This document shows positions 47,461 to 56,248 of a stretch of DNA of 64,000 bases, piece by piece. Within the stretch, counting starts at the first letter, position 1; each line of letters begins with the position of its first letter. The stretch lies in the NCBI RefSeq assembly GCF_026020075.1, contig NZ_CP102772.1:3694501-3758500 (forward strand). Direction: 5' to 3'. The position numbers and the translations under genes are program-made. The notes beneath the pieces are model-generated. The model searched no databases, had not been told where the DNA came from, and saw only the letters and a program-made list of their open reading frames with translations. The DNA comes from Bosea sp. NBC_00550 (lineage in GTDB: Bacteria > Pseudomonadota > Alphaproteobacteria > Rhizobiales > Beijerinckiaceae).

Positions 47461-48336
47461 ATGACCACGATCCGCCCCCGCCGCAGCGCCCTCTATATGC
47501 CAGGCTCGAACGCGCGTGCGCTCGAAAAGGCGCGCGACATCGCGGCCGACGTCCTGATTCTCGATCTGGAGGACGCCGTCGCTCCAGATGCCAAGGCCGC
47601 TGCGCGCGAGCAGGTCTGTGCCGCGGTGAAGGCCGGCGGCTATGGCCGGCGCGAGCTGGTGATCCGCGTCAACGGCGTCGGGACGCCCTGGTTCGCCGAT
47701 GATCTCGCAGCCGCCACGGAAGCGAAGCCCGATGCGATCCTGATCCCCAAGGTTTCCGCGCCCGAGACCCTGGGGGAGATCGGGGCACAGCTGACCGGCC
47801 TATGGGCCGACCCCGCGATCGCGATCTGGGCGATGATCGAGACGCCGCTCGCCATCCTCGATGTCGAGCGCATCGCACGCGTCGCAAGCGATCCGGCGAC
47901 GCGCCTGTCCTGCTTCGTCATGGGCACCAACGATCTCGCCAAGGAGACACGTGCCCGCTTCGTGCCGGGCCGGGCGCCGATGCTGCCCTGGCTGACGAGC
48001 GCCCTGCTGGCCGCCCGCGCCCATGGCATCGACATCCTCGACGGCGTCTACAACGACATCAAGGACGAGGTTGGCTTCCGGGCCGAATGCGAGCAGGGGC
48101 GCGACCTCGGCTTCGACGGCAGGACGCTGATCCACCCGTCGCAGGTCGACGTCGCCAACGCGGTCTTCGCGCCCGACGAGACGGAGCTGGCGCGGGCGCG
48201 GGCCGTCATCGCCGCCTTCGACCTGCCGGATAATGCCGGCAAGGGCGCGATCCAGCTCGACGGCCGCATGGTCGAGCTGCTGCATGCCGAGATGGCGCGC
48301 CGCACGGTGGCGCTGGCCGAGGCGATCGCGGCCTGA
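47461..48336 (+). CDS. HpcH/HpaI aldolase-CitE family: malyl-CoA lyase or thioesterase-like
   Basis: 291 residues; AGGAGAG precedes the ATG. CitE-family features: RSALYMPGSNARALEKA, ILDLEDAVAP with the Mg-binding acids, RVNGVGTPWF, IWAMIETPLAILD and FVMGTNDLAKE. Length and the C-terminal IQLDGRMVELLHAEMARR resemble the (3S)-malyl-CoA thioesterase (Mcl2) of Rhodobacter more than the lyase Mcl1. It diverges from the DUF429-dehydratase fusion with 91 bp between them. Confidence 0.85.
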   Translation: MTTIRPRRSALYMPGSNARALEKARDIAADVLILDLEDAVAPDAKAAAREQVCAAVKAGGYGRRELVIRVNGVGTPWFADDLAAATEAKPDAILIPKVSAPETLGEIGAQLTGLWADPAIAIWAMIETPLAILDVERIARVASDPATRLSCFVMGTNDLAKETRARFVPGRAPMLPWLTSALLAARAHGIDILDGVYNDIKDEVGFRAECEQGRDLGFDGRTLIHPSQVDVANAVFAPDETELARARAVIAAFDLPDNAGKGAIQLDGRMVELLHAEMARRTVALAEAIAA

Positions 48337-48344
48337 CCAGCGTC

Positions 48345-48435
48345 GTCATTCTCGGGCCGCGCCTTGCGCGGACCCGAGAATCTCATGACGAGAGGGCGCT
48401 GGTAGCCGAGATACTCGGGTAAGCCCGAGCATGAC
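48345..48435. repeat. palindromic intergenic repeat, copy 7
   Basis: Begins GTCATTCTCGGG and ends CCCGAGCATGAC, with CTCGGG-type arms like copies 1 and 6. It separates the convergent ends of the CitE-family gene and ppa. Confidence 0.75.
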
Positions 48436-48452
48436 GAACCTTTCCGTCCGGC

Positions 48453-48989
48453 TCAGGCCTTCGCAGCCTTGGCCCGCTCGATCGCCTCGACGATCAGCTT
48501 CTTGGCCATGACGGCATCGCCCCAACCCTTGAGCTTCACCCATTTGCCGGGCTCGAGATCCTTGTAGTGCTCGAAGAAGTGCTGGATCTGGTCGAGGGTG
48601 ATCTGCGGCAGATCGGTGTAGTTGTGGACGTTCTCGTAGCGCTTGGTCAGCTTCGGCACGGGAACGGCGATGATCTTCTCGTCGCCGCCGCCCTCGTCTT
48701 CCATCAGCATCACGCCGATCGGCCGGACCGCGATATAGGAGCCCGGCACCAGCGGGCGCGTATTGGCCACGAGCACGTCGCAGGGGTCGCCATCCTCCGA
48801 CAAGGTGTGCGGGATGAAGCCGTAGTTTCCGGGATAGCGCATCGGCGTATAGAGGAAGCGATCGACGAAGAGCGTGCCGGCTTCCTTGTCCATCTCGTAC
48901 TTGATCGGCTCGCCTCCGATCGCCACTTCGATCAGGACATTGACTTCGTCAGGCGGATTCTTGCCGATGGAGATGGCGTCGATGCGCAT
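48453..48989 (-). CDS. ppa: inorganic pyrophosphatase (family I)
   Basis: 178 residues from the ATG at 48989, matching the ~175-residue bacterial family. Signature acids are in [10 protein letters not shown], with [13 protein letters not shown] upstream and [16 protein letters not shown] downstream. It splits pyrophosphate in the cytoplasm and drives biosynthetic reactions forward. It diverges from the phosphatase-like gene with a 150-bp gap. Confidence 0.97.
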   Translation of the reverse strand: MRIDAISIGKNPPDEVNVLIEVAIGGEPIKYEMDKEAGTLFVDRFLYTPMRYPGNYGFIPHTLSEDGDPCDVLVANTRPLVPGSYIAVRPIGVMLMEDEGGGDEKIIAVPVPKLTKRYENVHNYTDLPQITLDQIQHFFEHYKDLEPGKWVKLKGWGDAVMAKKLIVEAIERAKAAKA

Positions 48990-49139
48990 GGGGAACCTGT
49001 CGTTGCGAAATTTGCCGGGCCTTATGCAAGTTCGGTGCGAAAAGTCCAACCCCTTCCTTGGTTTTCAGTTTCGCAATGATTTGCGCTGGGGGAGTCACGC
49101 TGGTATCGGGCGCTGCATGAAATCGACCGAAGCCCTCCC

Positions 49140-49862
49140 ATGCTGACCCGGCTGCGCTCCGACGAAGAGCGCTATGCCCGCCGCATGGCACGCATCGCAC
49201 GCTGGGACCGGCCGATCGAGGGCCGCGGCCAGCGCCTGCGCGCCTGGGCCAACATGCTGCTCGTCGACCACGGCATCTTCCGCATTGCCTATCTCAACGC
49301 GCATCGCGTGACGCCGGGCCTGTGGCGCTCGGCGCAGCCTGCTCCGCATCAGATTGCCCGCTTCGCCCGCCAGGGCCTCAAGACGATCGTCAACCTGCGC
49401 GGCGGCCGCGAGCACGGCTCGTGGCCCCTGCAGAAGGAAGCCAGCGAGCAGCACGGCATCGCGCTCGTCGATTTCGTGCTGCGCTCGCGCGGCGCGCCCG
49501 ACCGCGAGACCATCCTGAGCGCGAAAAGCTTCTTCGAGAACCTGCAGGAGCCGGCGCTCGTGCACTGCAAGTCGGGCGCGGACCGGGCCGGCTTCTTTTC
49601 TGCGCTCTATCTGCTGATCCACGAAAAACGGCCGCTGGATGAAGCCACGCGCCAGCTTGCGCTGCGCTACGGCCATTTCCGCTTCGCCAAGACCGGAATC
49701 CTGGATGCGTTCTTCGATGCTTATCGCCGGGAAGGCGACGCGAAGGGTATCGGCTTCCTGACCTGGGTCGAAACGATCTACGATCCCGCAAGGCTCGAGC
49801 GCGAATTCAAGCCGAGCCTGTTTTCGTCGATGATTGCTGACCGGCTGCTTCGCCGGGAGTAG
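49140..49862 (+). CDS. tyrosine/dual-specificity phosphatase-like protein
   Basis: 240 residues. The CX5R phosphatase loop is HCKSGADRAG (Cys143, Arg149), preceded by GLWRSAQPAPHQI and LKTIVNLRGGREHGSWP, features of the DSP clade found in proteobacteria. The N-terminal 50 residues are basic, and no signal peptide is seen. Substrates in this clade include phosphoproteins, phosphosugars or lipid phosphates; here it is unknown. It is a single gene with its own promoter region. Confidence 0.9.
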   Translation: MLTRLRSDEERYARRMARIARWDRPIEGRGQRLRAWANMLLVDHGIFRIAYLNAHRVTPGLWRSAQPAPHQIARFARQGLKTIVNLRGGREHGSWPLQKEASEQHGIALVDFVLRSRGAPDRETILSAKSFFENLQEPALVHCKSGADRAGFFSALYLLIHEKRPLDEATRQLALRYGHFRFAKTGILDAFFDAYRREGDAKGIGFLTWVETIYDPARLEREFKPSLFSSMIADRLLRRE

Positions 49863-49896
49863 GCCGGCCAGCTGTCAGCGGTGGAGGCGGCTTCCT

Positions 49897-51471
49897 TCAG
49901 CGAGCCGCGCTCCCAGCGGCGAAGCCGTCCATCGTCGTCGTCTCGTCCTCTCCGAGATGCAGCCAGATGAAGAGGGTGTGCGCTAGGGCGCGCAGCATCG
50001 AGATCGCGCCGATCGCCTGCAGCAGTCCGGCGGAGAGGGAGCCGAACCAGATCATGGTCGCTATGATCGCGGCCAGCGCCGCCGCATTGACCAGCACCTG
50101 CCAGAATGGCTGGCGCGACAACGTGGCCATGTCCTGAAGCGGCGTCAGAATGGCGATGCCGGCATAGAAGGGCGCGAGAAGCGCGATCACCGTGCCGAGC
50201 TGCTCCCAATGAGTCCCTTCAAGGAAAGTCTCGATCACATCGGCGGCAACGGCAATCGCCCCGAACAGCGCAGCCGCAACGGCGATCAGCCCCAGCGCCA
50301 TGATCCGCGCCGCGAAGCGTCGGCGCGATCCGGCATAGGAACGGAGCCGGTTCAAGGCGATGGGTGTCGAGACCGTGCCGAACATCTGCGCGGGCATATC
50401 GAGGAGCCGCATCGACAGTGCGACATGGGCGGCCAGCAGCGTGTTCGCGGCGTAGGGCAGCGCCAGCACCGGCGCGATCGCGAAACCATAGGCGAGCAAG
50501 GCGCTCGGCAGCAGCGTCACGGGCACGGCGCGCCAGCGGTAAGCCCCCTCGAACAGGCTGCGCCGTGACCAGAGCCGCGGTTCGACAAGCGCGGAGACCG
50601 CGCCCCGCCGCCGCCACAGCAGATAGCCGGCCGCGAGCATATGGCCCAGCGCGTCGGCCATGAACAGGGCGAGAGCCTTCGGCCCGAAGAGGCCGATCAG
50701 GATCAGCATGATCGCGGGCTGGAGCATCGCCTGCACGACGTTGCTGTTGCCGATCGCGCGGAAATCCCCTTCAGCCGTCGCCTCGGTCCAGAGCAATCTG
50801 AGGACAGCGCGGGCGGCCAAAGAACAGAGAAAGAGCACGGCGACAGCCGGAGCGACCCAGCCGGATATGGCCAGCCCAGCCAATGCGACGGCCGTTGCGC
50901 CGCAGAATGCCAGACCGACGGCGATGGCGAGCCGGAAGGCCAGACCGAGCCGGGCGCGATCCCCATTCCGGAAGAACACGGCTTCCAGCCGCAGCAGCGC
51001 GGCCATCGAAACGAAATTCACCACGGAGGAGAAGACGGCGAAAGCGGCGAAGACGAAAGGCGGGCAGAGCGCGGCCGCGATCAGCAGGCCCCAGACCGAG
51101 ATCATTCGTGCCTGGATGAAACGCAGGCCAAGGAGCACCGCGGAACCCAGGCTCGAGCGCAGCATCGGCTTGCGCGCAGCCACGAAGCGCCGCCCCGCCG
51201 CAACAGCCAGGGCGGGCCGGCTGGGCGGAAGCAGCGCCCGTTCCATCGCGACACGAGCGGCCATATCGACATCCACGACTGAGCCATCGGGCAGCCGATC
51301 GCCGACCGGACCTATATTCCCCTTCAAGGGGAGCTCAGGCGAGGCGGTCACGGGCGACGGGCCTTCTGTCGCGAAGGCTGCGCCCGAATGGTTAATGGTC
51401 CGTAAATCTCGGTCATGGTCAGCCGTGGGCGGGGCAACGGCCCCGCGGACACGGCGCATTAACTGCACCAT
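49897..51471 (-). CDS. polysaccharide/lipid flippase-like membrane protein (MATE/MOP superfamily)
   Basis: 524 residues from the ATG at 51471, 18 bp after hutX; AAGGCGAC precedes it. A roughly 90-residue hydrophilic N-terminus is followed by about twelve membrane segments, starting at LGSAVLLGLRFIQARMISVW. The arrangement resembles O-antigen or polysaccharide flippases (Wzx/PST). The start is uncertain: a later ATG near MLRSSLGS would remove the N-terminal part. Its position behind a haem-uptake gene looks coincidental in function. Confidence 0.75.
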   Translation of the reverse strand: MVQLMRRVRGAVAPPTADHDRDLRTINHSGAAFATEGPSPVTASPELPLKGNIGPVGDRLPDGSVVDVDMAARVAMERALLPPSRPALAVAAGRRFVAARKPMLRSSLGSAVLLGLRFIQARMISVWGLLIAAALCPPFVFAAFAVFSSVVNFVSMAALLRLEAVFFRNGDRARLGLAFRLAIAVGLAFCGATAVALAGLAISGWVAPAVAVLFLCSLAARAVLRLLWTEATAEGDFRAIGNSNVVQAMLQPAIMLILIGLFGPKALALFMADALGHMLAAGYLLWRRRGAVSALVEPRLWSRRSLFEGAYRWRAVPVTLLPSALLAYGFAIAPVLALPYAANTLLAAHVALSMRLLDMPAQMFGTVSTPIALNRLRSYAGSRRRFAARIMALGLIAVAAALFGAIAVAADVIETFLEGTHWEQLGTVIALLAPFYAGIAILTPLQDMATLSRQPFWQVLVNAAALAAIIATMIWFGSLSAGLLQAIGAISMLRALAHTLFIWLHLGEDETTTMDGFAAGSAAR

Positions 51472-51488
51472 GTCGCCTTTTTTGCGGC

Positions 51489-52016
51489 TCAGACGAACGT
51501 TGTCTTGAGCGCCTCGAAGCGTCCTAGCTGATCCGTCAGGAGTTCGCGCGCGGCATCGCGCCGCACGAAGATCTTGAACATCACCTCGCCGGCGCCGTTG
51601 AAGAACTGCACCGAGCAAGCGCGCCGGCCCTGCGCCGTGCTGCGGTCCACGAGGTAGATCGCACGGCAGTTCTCGGCCTTGATGTGACCGCCGATCGGGC
51701 TGTCGCCATGGATGTTGTAATAGCCGTGCCCGAAGCTGCCGACCGGCAGCGAGCCTTCGCATTCCAGCACGATGTCGGGCGTGTGCATCAGGAAGAGCAC
51801 GGTGCCCCAGGCCGCGAGATCCTTCCAGACATCCTCGAAGCGCTCGGGCGCCACGAAGAGCCGCTGTTCCGCTGGCAGGAGCTCGAGCACCGCACGCGTC
51901 GAGACGTTCGCCTCGCGCGCCACGGCCTCGATCAGGCCGTCGGGCTTGGCGGCGAGCAGCGCGCGGGCGCGCTCGATCGGGTCGCGGGTCGCGATATCGG
52001 CAGTCGTCATGGTCAC
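51489..52016 (-). CDS. hutX: haem utilisation cytosolic carrier protein HutX
   Basis: 175 residues. HutX/ChuX family with FGHGYYNIHGDSPIGGHIKA, CRAIYLVDRSTAQGRR and SVQFFNGAGEVMFKIFVRRD; the first ~60 residues form a helical helix-turn-helix-like segment (ARALLAAKPDGLIEAVARE). It binds haem in the cytoplasm after import. It follows the haem monooxygenase by 4 bp, in a unit divergent from hmuTUV. Confidence 0.92.
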   Translation of the reverse strand: MTMTTADIATRDPIERARALLAAKPDGLIEAVAREANVSTRAVLELLPAEQRLFVAPERFEDVWKDLAAWGTVLFLMHTPDIVLECEGSLPVGSFGHGYYNIHGDSPIGGHIKAENCRAIYLVDRSTAQGRRACSVQFFNGAGEVMFKIFVRRDAARELLTDQLGRFEALKTTFV

Positions 52017-52020
52017 TGCC

Positions 52021-52374
52021 TCACTCGGCCGCCTGGCGGGGCAGGTGCGGATTGGTTTCGCTCAGCACCGTCTCGAACCCCTCGAATTCGGGATGGCCGA
52101 GGTAGATCGGCGTCGGGCGCGGCTGCCCGGCGTTCCGGTGGGACTCGCGAAACTGCTCAGACTTGGTCCAGGCGGTGAAGTCGTCCTTCGAGGCCCAGCT
52201 CGTATGCGACGAATAGAGCGTGTGATCGTCCTTTTCCGGACCCTTCAGCAGGTGGAAGGAGAGGAAGCCGGGCATTTCGTCGAGCCGGCTCTTGCGCGAA
52301 GACCAGACCGTTTCGAAGGCGGCTTCCTCGCCCTTGACGACCTTGAAGCGATTCATGGCGATGAACATCGACAA
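52021..52374 (-). CDS. hmuQ: IsdG-like haem-degrading monooxygenase (HmuQ/HmuD type)
   Basis: 117 residues of the antibiotic-biosynthesis monooxygenase (ABM) fold. The IsdG catalytic triad can be placed: Asn8 (IAMNRF), Trp69 and His79 in FTAWTKSEQFRESHR, the same spacing as IsdG Asn7, Trp67 and His77. It opens the haem ring to release iron in the cytoplasm. The gene is 4 bp before hutX, and it lies across a 355-bp gap from hmuT, with which it is divergently transcribed. Confidence 0.9.
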   Translation of the reverse strand: MSMFIAMNRFKVVKGEEAAFETVWSSRKSRLDEMPGFLSFHLLKGPEKDDHTLYSSHTSWASKDDFTAWTKSEQFRESHRNAGQPRPTPIYLGHPEFEGFETVLSETNPHLPRQAAE

Positions 52375-52729
52375 ATCCTGCAGTGAAACGCCGCGAGGCG
52401 GCTGAAACGAATGGTGCCGCGACGCGGCCGGTCATCGCCGGTTCCGGATGAGCGCCTTGCAAAGCGTTGTATCCGAAGGAGCGCACGCCGGAGGCGGCCG
52501 CACGGCAATGCGTCGCGACCGAAGCCGGCCGCGCTCAGGCGCTGCCCTTGACCCCTTGTAGTAAAGGCGAATATCACCGTCAACAATATGCACGAGTAAT
52601 TCTTGTTTTGAATAATTAAAAACAGGAATTACTTGGCGTCGAATCCTTCTAATCACAACCGATCTTAGACGATCGGGCCGATCTGCGGTGGCCGCGGCCC
52701 ATCGCCTGCGCCCGAATAGGAGTGGCAAC
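52375..52729. other. 355-bp divergent regulatory region between hmuQ and hmuT
   Basis: No gene recognised. The right half is AT-rich (about 52560-52680) and carries the 39-bp inverted repeat at 52595-52633. The left half is GC-rich. Presumably it holds both promoters and the iron-responsive control site of the haem genes; a strong RBS (AGGAG) precedes the hmuT ATG. Confidence 0.6.
52595..52633. promoter_or_regulatory. 39-bp inverted repeat in the hmuQ/hmuT divergent promoter
   Basis: AGTAATTCTTGTTTT (52595-52609) is matched by AAAACAGGAATTACT (52619-52633), 14 of 15 positions complementary, with spacer GAATAATTA. It is 97 bp upstream of the hmuT start. Position fits an iron- or haem-responsive regulator site, for example Irr, RirA or Fur (inference). 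Confidence 0.5.
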
Positions 52730-53674
52730 ATGTCTGGCTCGCGCGACCAAACGGCATATTCCGGCCTCATGCGGCCGAACCGGCGCGAACTGACCGCCAC
52801 GGCTCTGGCATTGCTCGGCCTCGGCGGGCTTGCTCCCCTCGCCCCCGCTTCGGCCCAGACATCCGAGCGCATCGTCGTCGCCGGCGGCGTCATCACCGAG
52901 GTCATCTATGCGCTTGGCCTGCAGGGCCGGGTCGTCGGCGTCGATTCGACGAGTCAGTTTCCGGCCGATGCCCTGAAGGACAAGGCCAATATCGGCTATG
53001 TCCGGGCTCTCTCGGCCGAGGGCGTTCTGTCACTCAAGCCGACGCTCGTCATGCTGATCGACGGCGCCGGCCCGCCGGACGCAGTCTCCCTGCTCAACGA
53101 ATCCGGCGTTAAGCTCGCCCGCATCTCCGACGGGCTGACGCCGGACGGCGTCGTCACCAAGATCGCGGCGATCGGTGCAGCCATCGGCGCCGCCGCCCCG
53201 GCGGAGCGCCTCGCGGCGCAGACGCGGGCGCGCTTCGACGAGCTGGCGGCCCTGCGCTCCGGCATCACCAAGAAGCGCCGCGTGCTCTTCGTGCTCTCGC
53301 TTCAGAACGGCCGCGCCCTCGTCGGCGGCCGCAACAGCTCGGCCGATGGGATCATCGCGCTCGCCGGCGGCATCAATGTCGCCGACGCGATCGAGGGCTA
53401 CAAGCCGATGACGGATGAGGCGATCGCCGCCGCCGCCCCGGAGATGGTGCTGATGATGCGCAACAGCAGCGCCCACAACACCACGCCCGAAGAACTCTTC
53501 GCCATGCCGTCCTTCTCCCAGACGCCCGCTGCCAACGGCAGGCGCCTGGTCCACATGGACGGCCTCTATCTGCTCGGCTTCGGCCCGCGCACACCGATGG
53601 CCGCGCGCGATCTCATGGCCGCGATCTATCCGGAAGCCGCCATCCCCGCATTGAAGACGGCCGCCGCCCCGTGA
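52730..53674 (+). CDS. hmuT: haem ABC transporter substrate-binding protein
   Basis: 314 residues from the ATG at 52730 with AGGAG 7 bp upstream. Tat-like signal: RPNRRELTATALALLGLGGL ending in ASAQT. The mature protein has the metal-chelate binding-protein fold: IVVAGGVITEVIYALGL, GVLSLKPTLVMLIDGAG and RNSSADGIIALAGGINVADA. It captures haem in the periplasm for HmuUV. It overlaps hmuU by GTGA. Confidence 0.93.
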   Translation: MSGSRDQTAYSGLMRPNRRELTATALALLGLGGLAPLAPASAQTSERIVVAGGVITEVIYALGLQGRVVGVDSTSQFPADALKDKANIGYVRALSAEGVLSLKPTLVMLIDGAGPPDAVSLLNESGVKLARISDGLTPDGVVTKIAAIGAAIGAAAPAERLAAQTRARFDELAALRSGITKKRRVLFVLSLQNGRALVGGRNSSADGIIALAGGINVADAIEGYKPMTDEAIAAAAPEMVLMMRNSSAHNTTPEELFAMPSFSQTPAANGRRLVHMDGLYLLGFGPRTPMAARDLMAAIYPEAAIPALKTAAAP

Positions 53675-54777
53675 CGCTCGCGGCACCAGCCCCGTCGATG
53701 ACCTCCACCGCCCTGACGACGCTGATCGCCGGCCGGCGCCGCGTCGGCCTGCTCGCCGTTATCGGCCTCTCCCTGGCCTGCCTGCTGCTTGCCATCGTCG
53801 CGATCGGCCAAGGGGCCATTTCAATCCCGCCCGGCCGCGTCGCCGAAATCCTGATGGCCAGGCTCACAGGCGATACGACATTGCTGGAAGGGCGCGACGT
53901 CCTCGTCGTTCTCAACATACGCCTGCCGCGCGTCCTGCTCGGCCTGCTCGTAGGCGCGGGCCTCGCCGTCTCCGGCGCGCTGATGCAGGGGCTGTTCCGC
54001 AATCCGCTGGCCGATCCCGGCCTCGTCGGCGCCTCGAGCGGCGCGGCCCTCGCAGCGGCCGCCACGATCGTGCTCGGAGACCGGTTCCTCGCGGGGACCA
54101 TGATGAAGCTGCCCTTCGCAGCCCTTCCCATGGGTGCCTTCTGCGGCGGGCTGGTCGCGACGCTGGCGCTTTACCTCATCGCCACGCGCGGCGGGCGCAC
54201 CTCGGTCGCCACCATGCTTCTCGCCGGTGTCGCGCTGGGCGCGCTGGCGAGCGCGCTGACCGGCCTCCTCGCCTTCATCTCGGATGACCGCCAGCTGCGC
54301 GACCTGACCTTCTGGTCGCTCGGCAGCCTCGGCGGCGCGAGCTGGACCAAGCTCTCAGCGGTCGCGCCGATCATCCTGCCCATGCTCCTGCTGATGCCGC
54401 TGCTGGCCCGCGGGCTGAACGGGCTGATGCTGGGCGAGGCCGAGGCCTACCATCTCGGCATACCCGTCCAGCGCATCAAGGCGCTGGCGATCCTATTCGT
54501 CGCCCTAGCGGTCGGTGCGAGCGTCGCCTCGGCCGGGCTGGTCGGCTTCGTCGGCATCGTCGTGCCGCATCTGATCCGGCTCTCCGTCGGCCCCGATCAC
54601 CGACTGCTGCTGCCCCTCTCGGCGCTCGGCGGCGCGATGCTGCTCGTCGGCGCGGACATCGTCGCGCGTTTGATCGTCGCCCCGGCCGAGCTGCCGATCG
54701 GCATCGTCACGGCCACGATCGGCGCGCCCTTCTTCCTCTGGCTGCTGCTGCGTCGCTCGAGCGTCCTCGATGTCTGA
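53671..54777 (+). CDS. hmuU: haem ABC transporter permease (FecCD family)
   Basis: 368 residues from the GTG overlapping the hmuT stop; an ATG at 53698 is possible. About ten membrane segments, with NIRLPRVLLGLLVGAGLAVS, LMQGLFRNPLADPGLVGASS and GEAEAYHLGIPVQRIK, the FecCD signature loop. It forms the haem channel with the ATPase HmuV, whose start overlaps this gene by 8 bp. Confidence 0.94.
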   Translation: MTLAAPAPSMTSTALTTLIAGRRRVGLLAVIGLSLACLLLAIVAIGQGAISIPPGRVAEILMARLTGDTTLLEGRDVLVVLNIRLPRVLLGLLVGAGLAVSGALMQGLFRNPLADPGLVGASSGAALAAAATIVLGDRFLAGTMMKLPFAALPMGAFCGGLVATLALYLIATRGGRTSVATMLLAGVALGALASALTGLLAFISDDRQLRDLTFWSLGSLGGASWTKLSAVAPIILPMLLLMPLLARGLNGLMLGEAEAYHLGIPVQRIKALAILFVALAVGASVASAGLVGFVGIVVPHLIRLSVGPDHRLLLPLSALGGAMLLVGADIVARLIVAPAELPIGIVTATIGAPFFLWLLLRRSSVLDV

Positions 54778-55594
54778 GTCCGTACCGATCCTCTCCTGTC
54801 AGGAGCTGAGCTTCGTCGCCGGCGGGCGCCGGCTCGTTGCCGACGCCACGCTCGAACTCGCCGGCGGCACGACGACGATCCTGATCGGGCCGAACGGGGC
54901 CGGCAAGTCGACGCTCCTCAAGCTGCTGACCGGCGAGATCAAGCCGGCCGGCGGCGGGATCCGCATCGCCGGCGAGCCGCTCGCGGCGGTGCCGGCCTGG
55001 CGCATGGCCTGCCTGCGCGCAGTCATGGCCCAGCATGCCCGCATCGCCTTCCCCTTCAGCGTCTACGAGGTCGCGAGCCTCGGCGTCGACGGCATCGGCC
55101 GGGCGCTGACGCGCCAGCGGCGCGAGGCGATCGTCGCCGAGAGCCTTGCTTCCGCCGGCGTGATCGATCTCGCCGGCCGGCGCTACCAGACACTCTCGGG
55201 CGGCGAGCAGCAGCGCGTGCAGTTCGCCCGCGTGCTCTGCCAGCTCGAAGCCGGCAGGAGCGTCGCCGAACGGCAGGTGCTCTTCCTCGACGAGCCGATC
55301 GCCAGCCTCGATCTCTGCCATCAGCTCTCGTTGCTCGACATGGCGCGCAGCATCGCCGCACGCGGCGTCGCGGTGCTGATCGTGCTGCACGACCTCAACC
55401 TCGCCGTGACCTATGCCGATCATCTCGTCGTAATGGATCAGGGCCAGATCATCGCGCAGGGCCCACCGGCACGCACGCTCGACGACGCCTTGCTGCGCCA
55501 GGTCTTCAAGGTCGATCTGACGCTGAGCCGTGCCCCGGCGCCCGGCCTGCCCTTCCTCCTGCCGCAGCAGCACCGTTCGCGGCCGGCAGCGTAA
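54770..55594 (+). CDS. hmuV: haem ABC transporter ATP-binding protein
   Basis: 274 residues, start overlapping hmuU by 8 bp. Walker A GPNGAGKST (about 39-47), signature LSGGEQQRV, Walker B VLFLDEPIASLDL and switch VLHDLN. Residues between signature and Walker B (CQLEAGRSVAERQ) are longer than in other FecE-type ATPases, typical of HmuV. It energises haem import. No TonB-dependent haem receptor gene is in the window. Confidence 0.95.
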   Translation: MSESVPILSCQELSFVAGGRRLVADATLELAGGTTTILIGPNGAGKSTLLKLLTGEIKPAGGGIRIAGEPLAAVPAWRMACLRAVMAQHARIAFPFSVYEVASLGVDGIGRALTRQRREAIVAESLASAGVIDLAGRRYQTLSGGEQQRVQFARVLCQLEAGRSVAERQVLFLDEPIASLDLCHQLSLLDMARSIAARGVAVLIVLHDLNLAVTYADHLVVMDQGQIIAQGPPARTLDDALLRQVFKVDLTLSRAPAPGLPFLLPQQHRSRPAA

Positions 55595-55617
55595 ACCCGC
55601 GCTCCCCGTGGGTTCAC

Positions 55618-55640
55618 CGGCGATTCATCCTGAATCGCCG
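55618..55640 (+). terminator. strong hairpin downstream of hmuV, possible terminator
   Basis: CGGCGATTCA (55618-55627), loop TCC, TGAATCGCCG (55631-55640): 10 perfect base pairs 23 bp after the hmuV stop. No U-tract follows, so it is not a classical intrinsic terminator; it could end the operon with Rho, or be a protein-binding palindrome. Confidence 0.45.
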
Positions 55641-55717
55641 CTTCACCATATCGCTCAACCCGCGCTTCACGGCTCGGGGGCCTAACTCCCGCTCACCAGC
55701 GAACGGGAGTTTCGATC

Positions 55718-56242
55718 ATGGCCAGATATGTTGCCGCCCTCGGCCTCGCCGCCCTTCTGGCGCCGGGCCTGATTGTCGCCACGAACGATGCCGCGCAAGC
55801 GCGTGAGGTCGTCGGCATCCGCGATGCACGCTTCGAGCCCGGCACCATCGTCATCCGCACCGGCGAGCGCCGGCTCTACTACGTCGTCGCTCCGGGCGAG
55901 GCGATCCGCTACACCATCGCCGTCGGCAAGGCCGGCAAGCAATGGCGCGGCGTCAAATATGTCGAGGAGTTGCAGGTCGACCCGGCCTGGGCGCCACCGG
56001 CCGAGGTCAGGCGCGACAATCCCCGCCTGCCCGACGTCATTCCCGGCGGCTCGCCGCGCAACCCGATGGGCGCGCGCGTCATCGGCCTCGGACCCGGCGG
56101 ACAATACGCCATCCATGGCACCAACATGCCGAACACCATCGGCACCGCAGCCTCCTATGGCTGCTTCCGCATGCACAACCAGGACGTGATCGACCTCTAC
56201 GCCCGCGTCCAGATGGGCACGCCGGTCGTCGTCATGCCCTGA
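55718..56242 (+). CDS. L,D-transpeptidase (YkuD domain)
   Basis: 174 residues. Signal peptide about 1-28 (ALGLAALLAPGLIV ... AAQA). The YkuD active site is complete: IHGTNMPNTIG with His133 and SYGCFRMHNQDV with Cys149. It makes or hydrolyses 3-3 cross-links in peptidoglycan or attaches lipoproteins, in the periplasm. It is a single gene with an AACGGGAG-type RBS upstream. Confidence 0.95.
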   Translation: MARYVAALGLAALLAPGLIVATNDAAQAREVVGIRDARFEPGTIVIRTGERRLYYVVAPGEAIRYTIAVGKAGKQWRGVKYVEELQVDPAWAPPAEVRRDNPRLPDVIPGGSPRNPMGARVIGLGPGGQYAIHGTNMPNTIGTAASYGCFRMHNQDVIDLYARVQMGTPVVVMP

Positions 56243-56248
56243 GACGAT

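Noticed and set aside
52432..52620. A minus-strand reading (LLVHIVDGDIRLYYKG) in the hmuQ-hmuT gap that faintly recalls a HemP-like small protein
   Set aside because: It lacks the HemP consensus, has no start with an RBS, and runs into GC-rich low-complexity sequence; more likely an effect of the AT-rich regulatory DNA.
55595..55615. AACCC...GGGTT short stem directly after hmuV as a terminator
   Set aside because: Only five pairs with a long loop and no T-tract; the 10-bp hairpin just downstream is much stronger.
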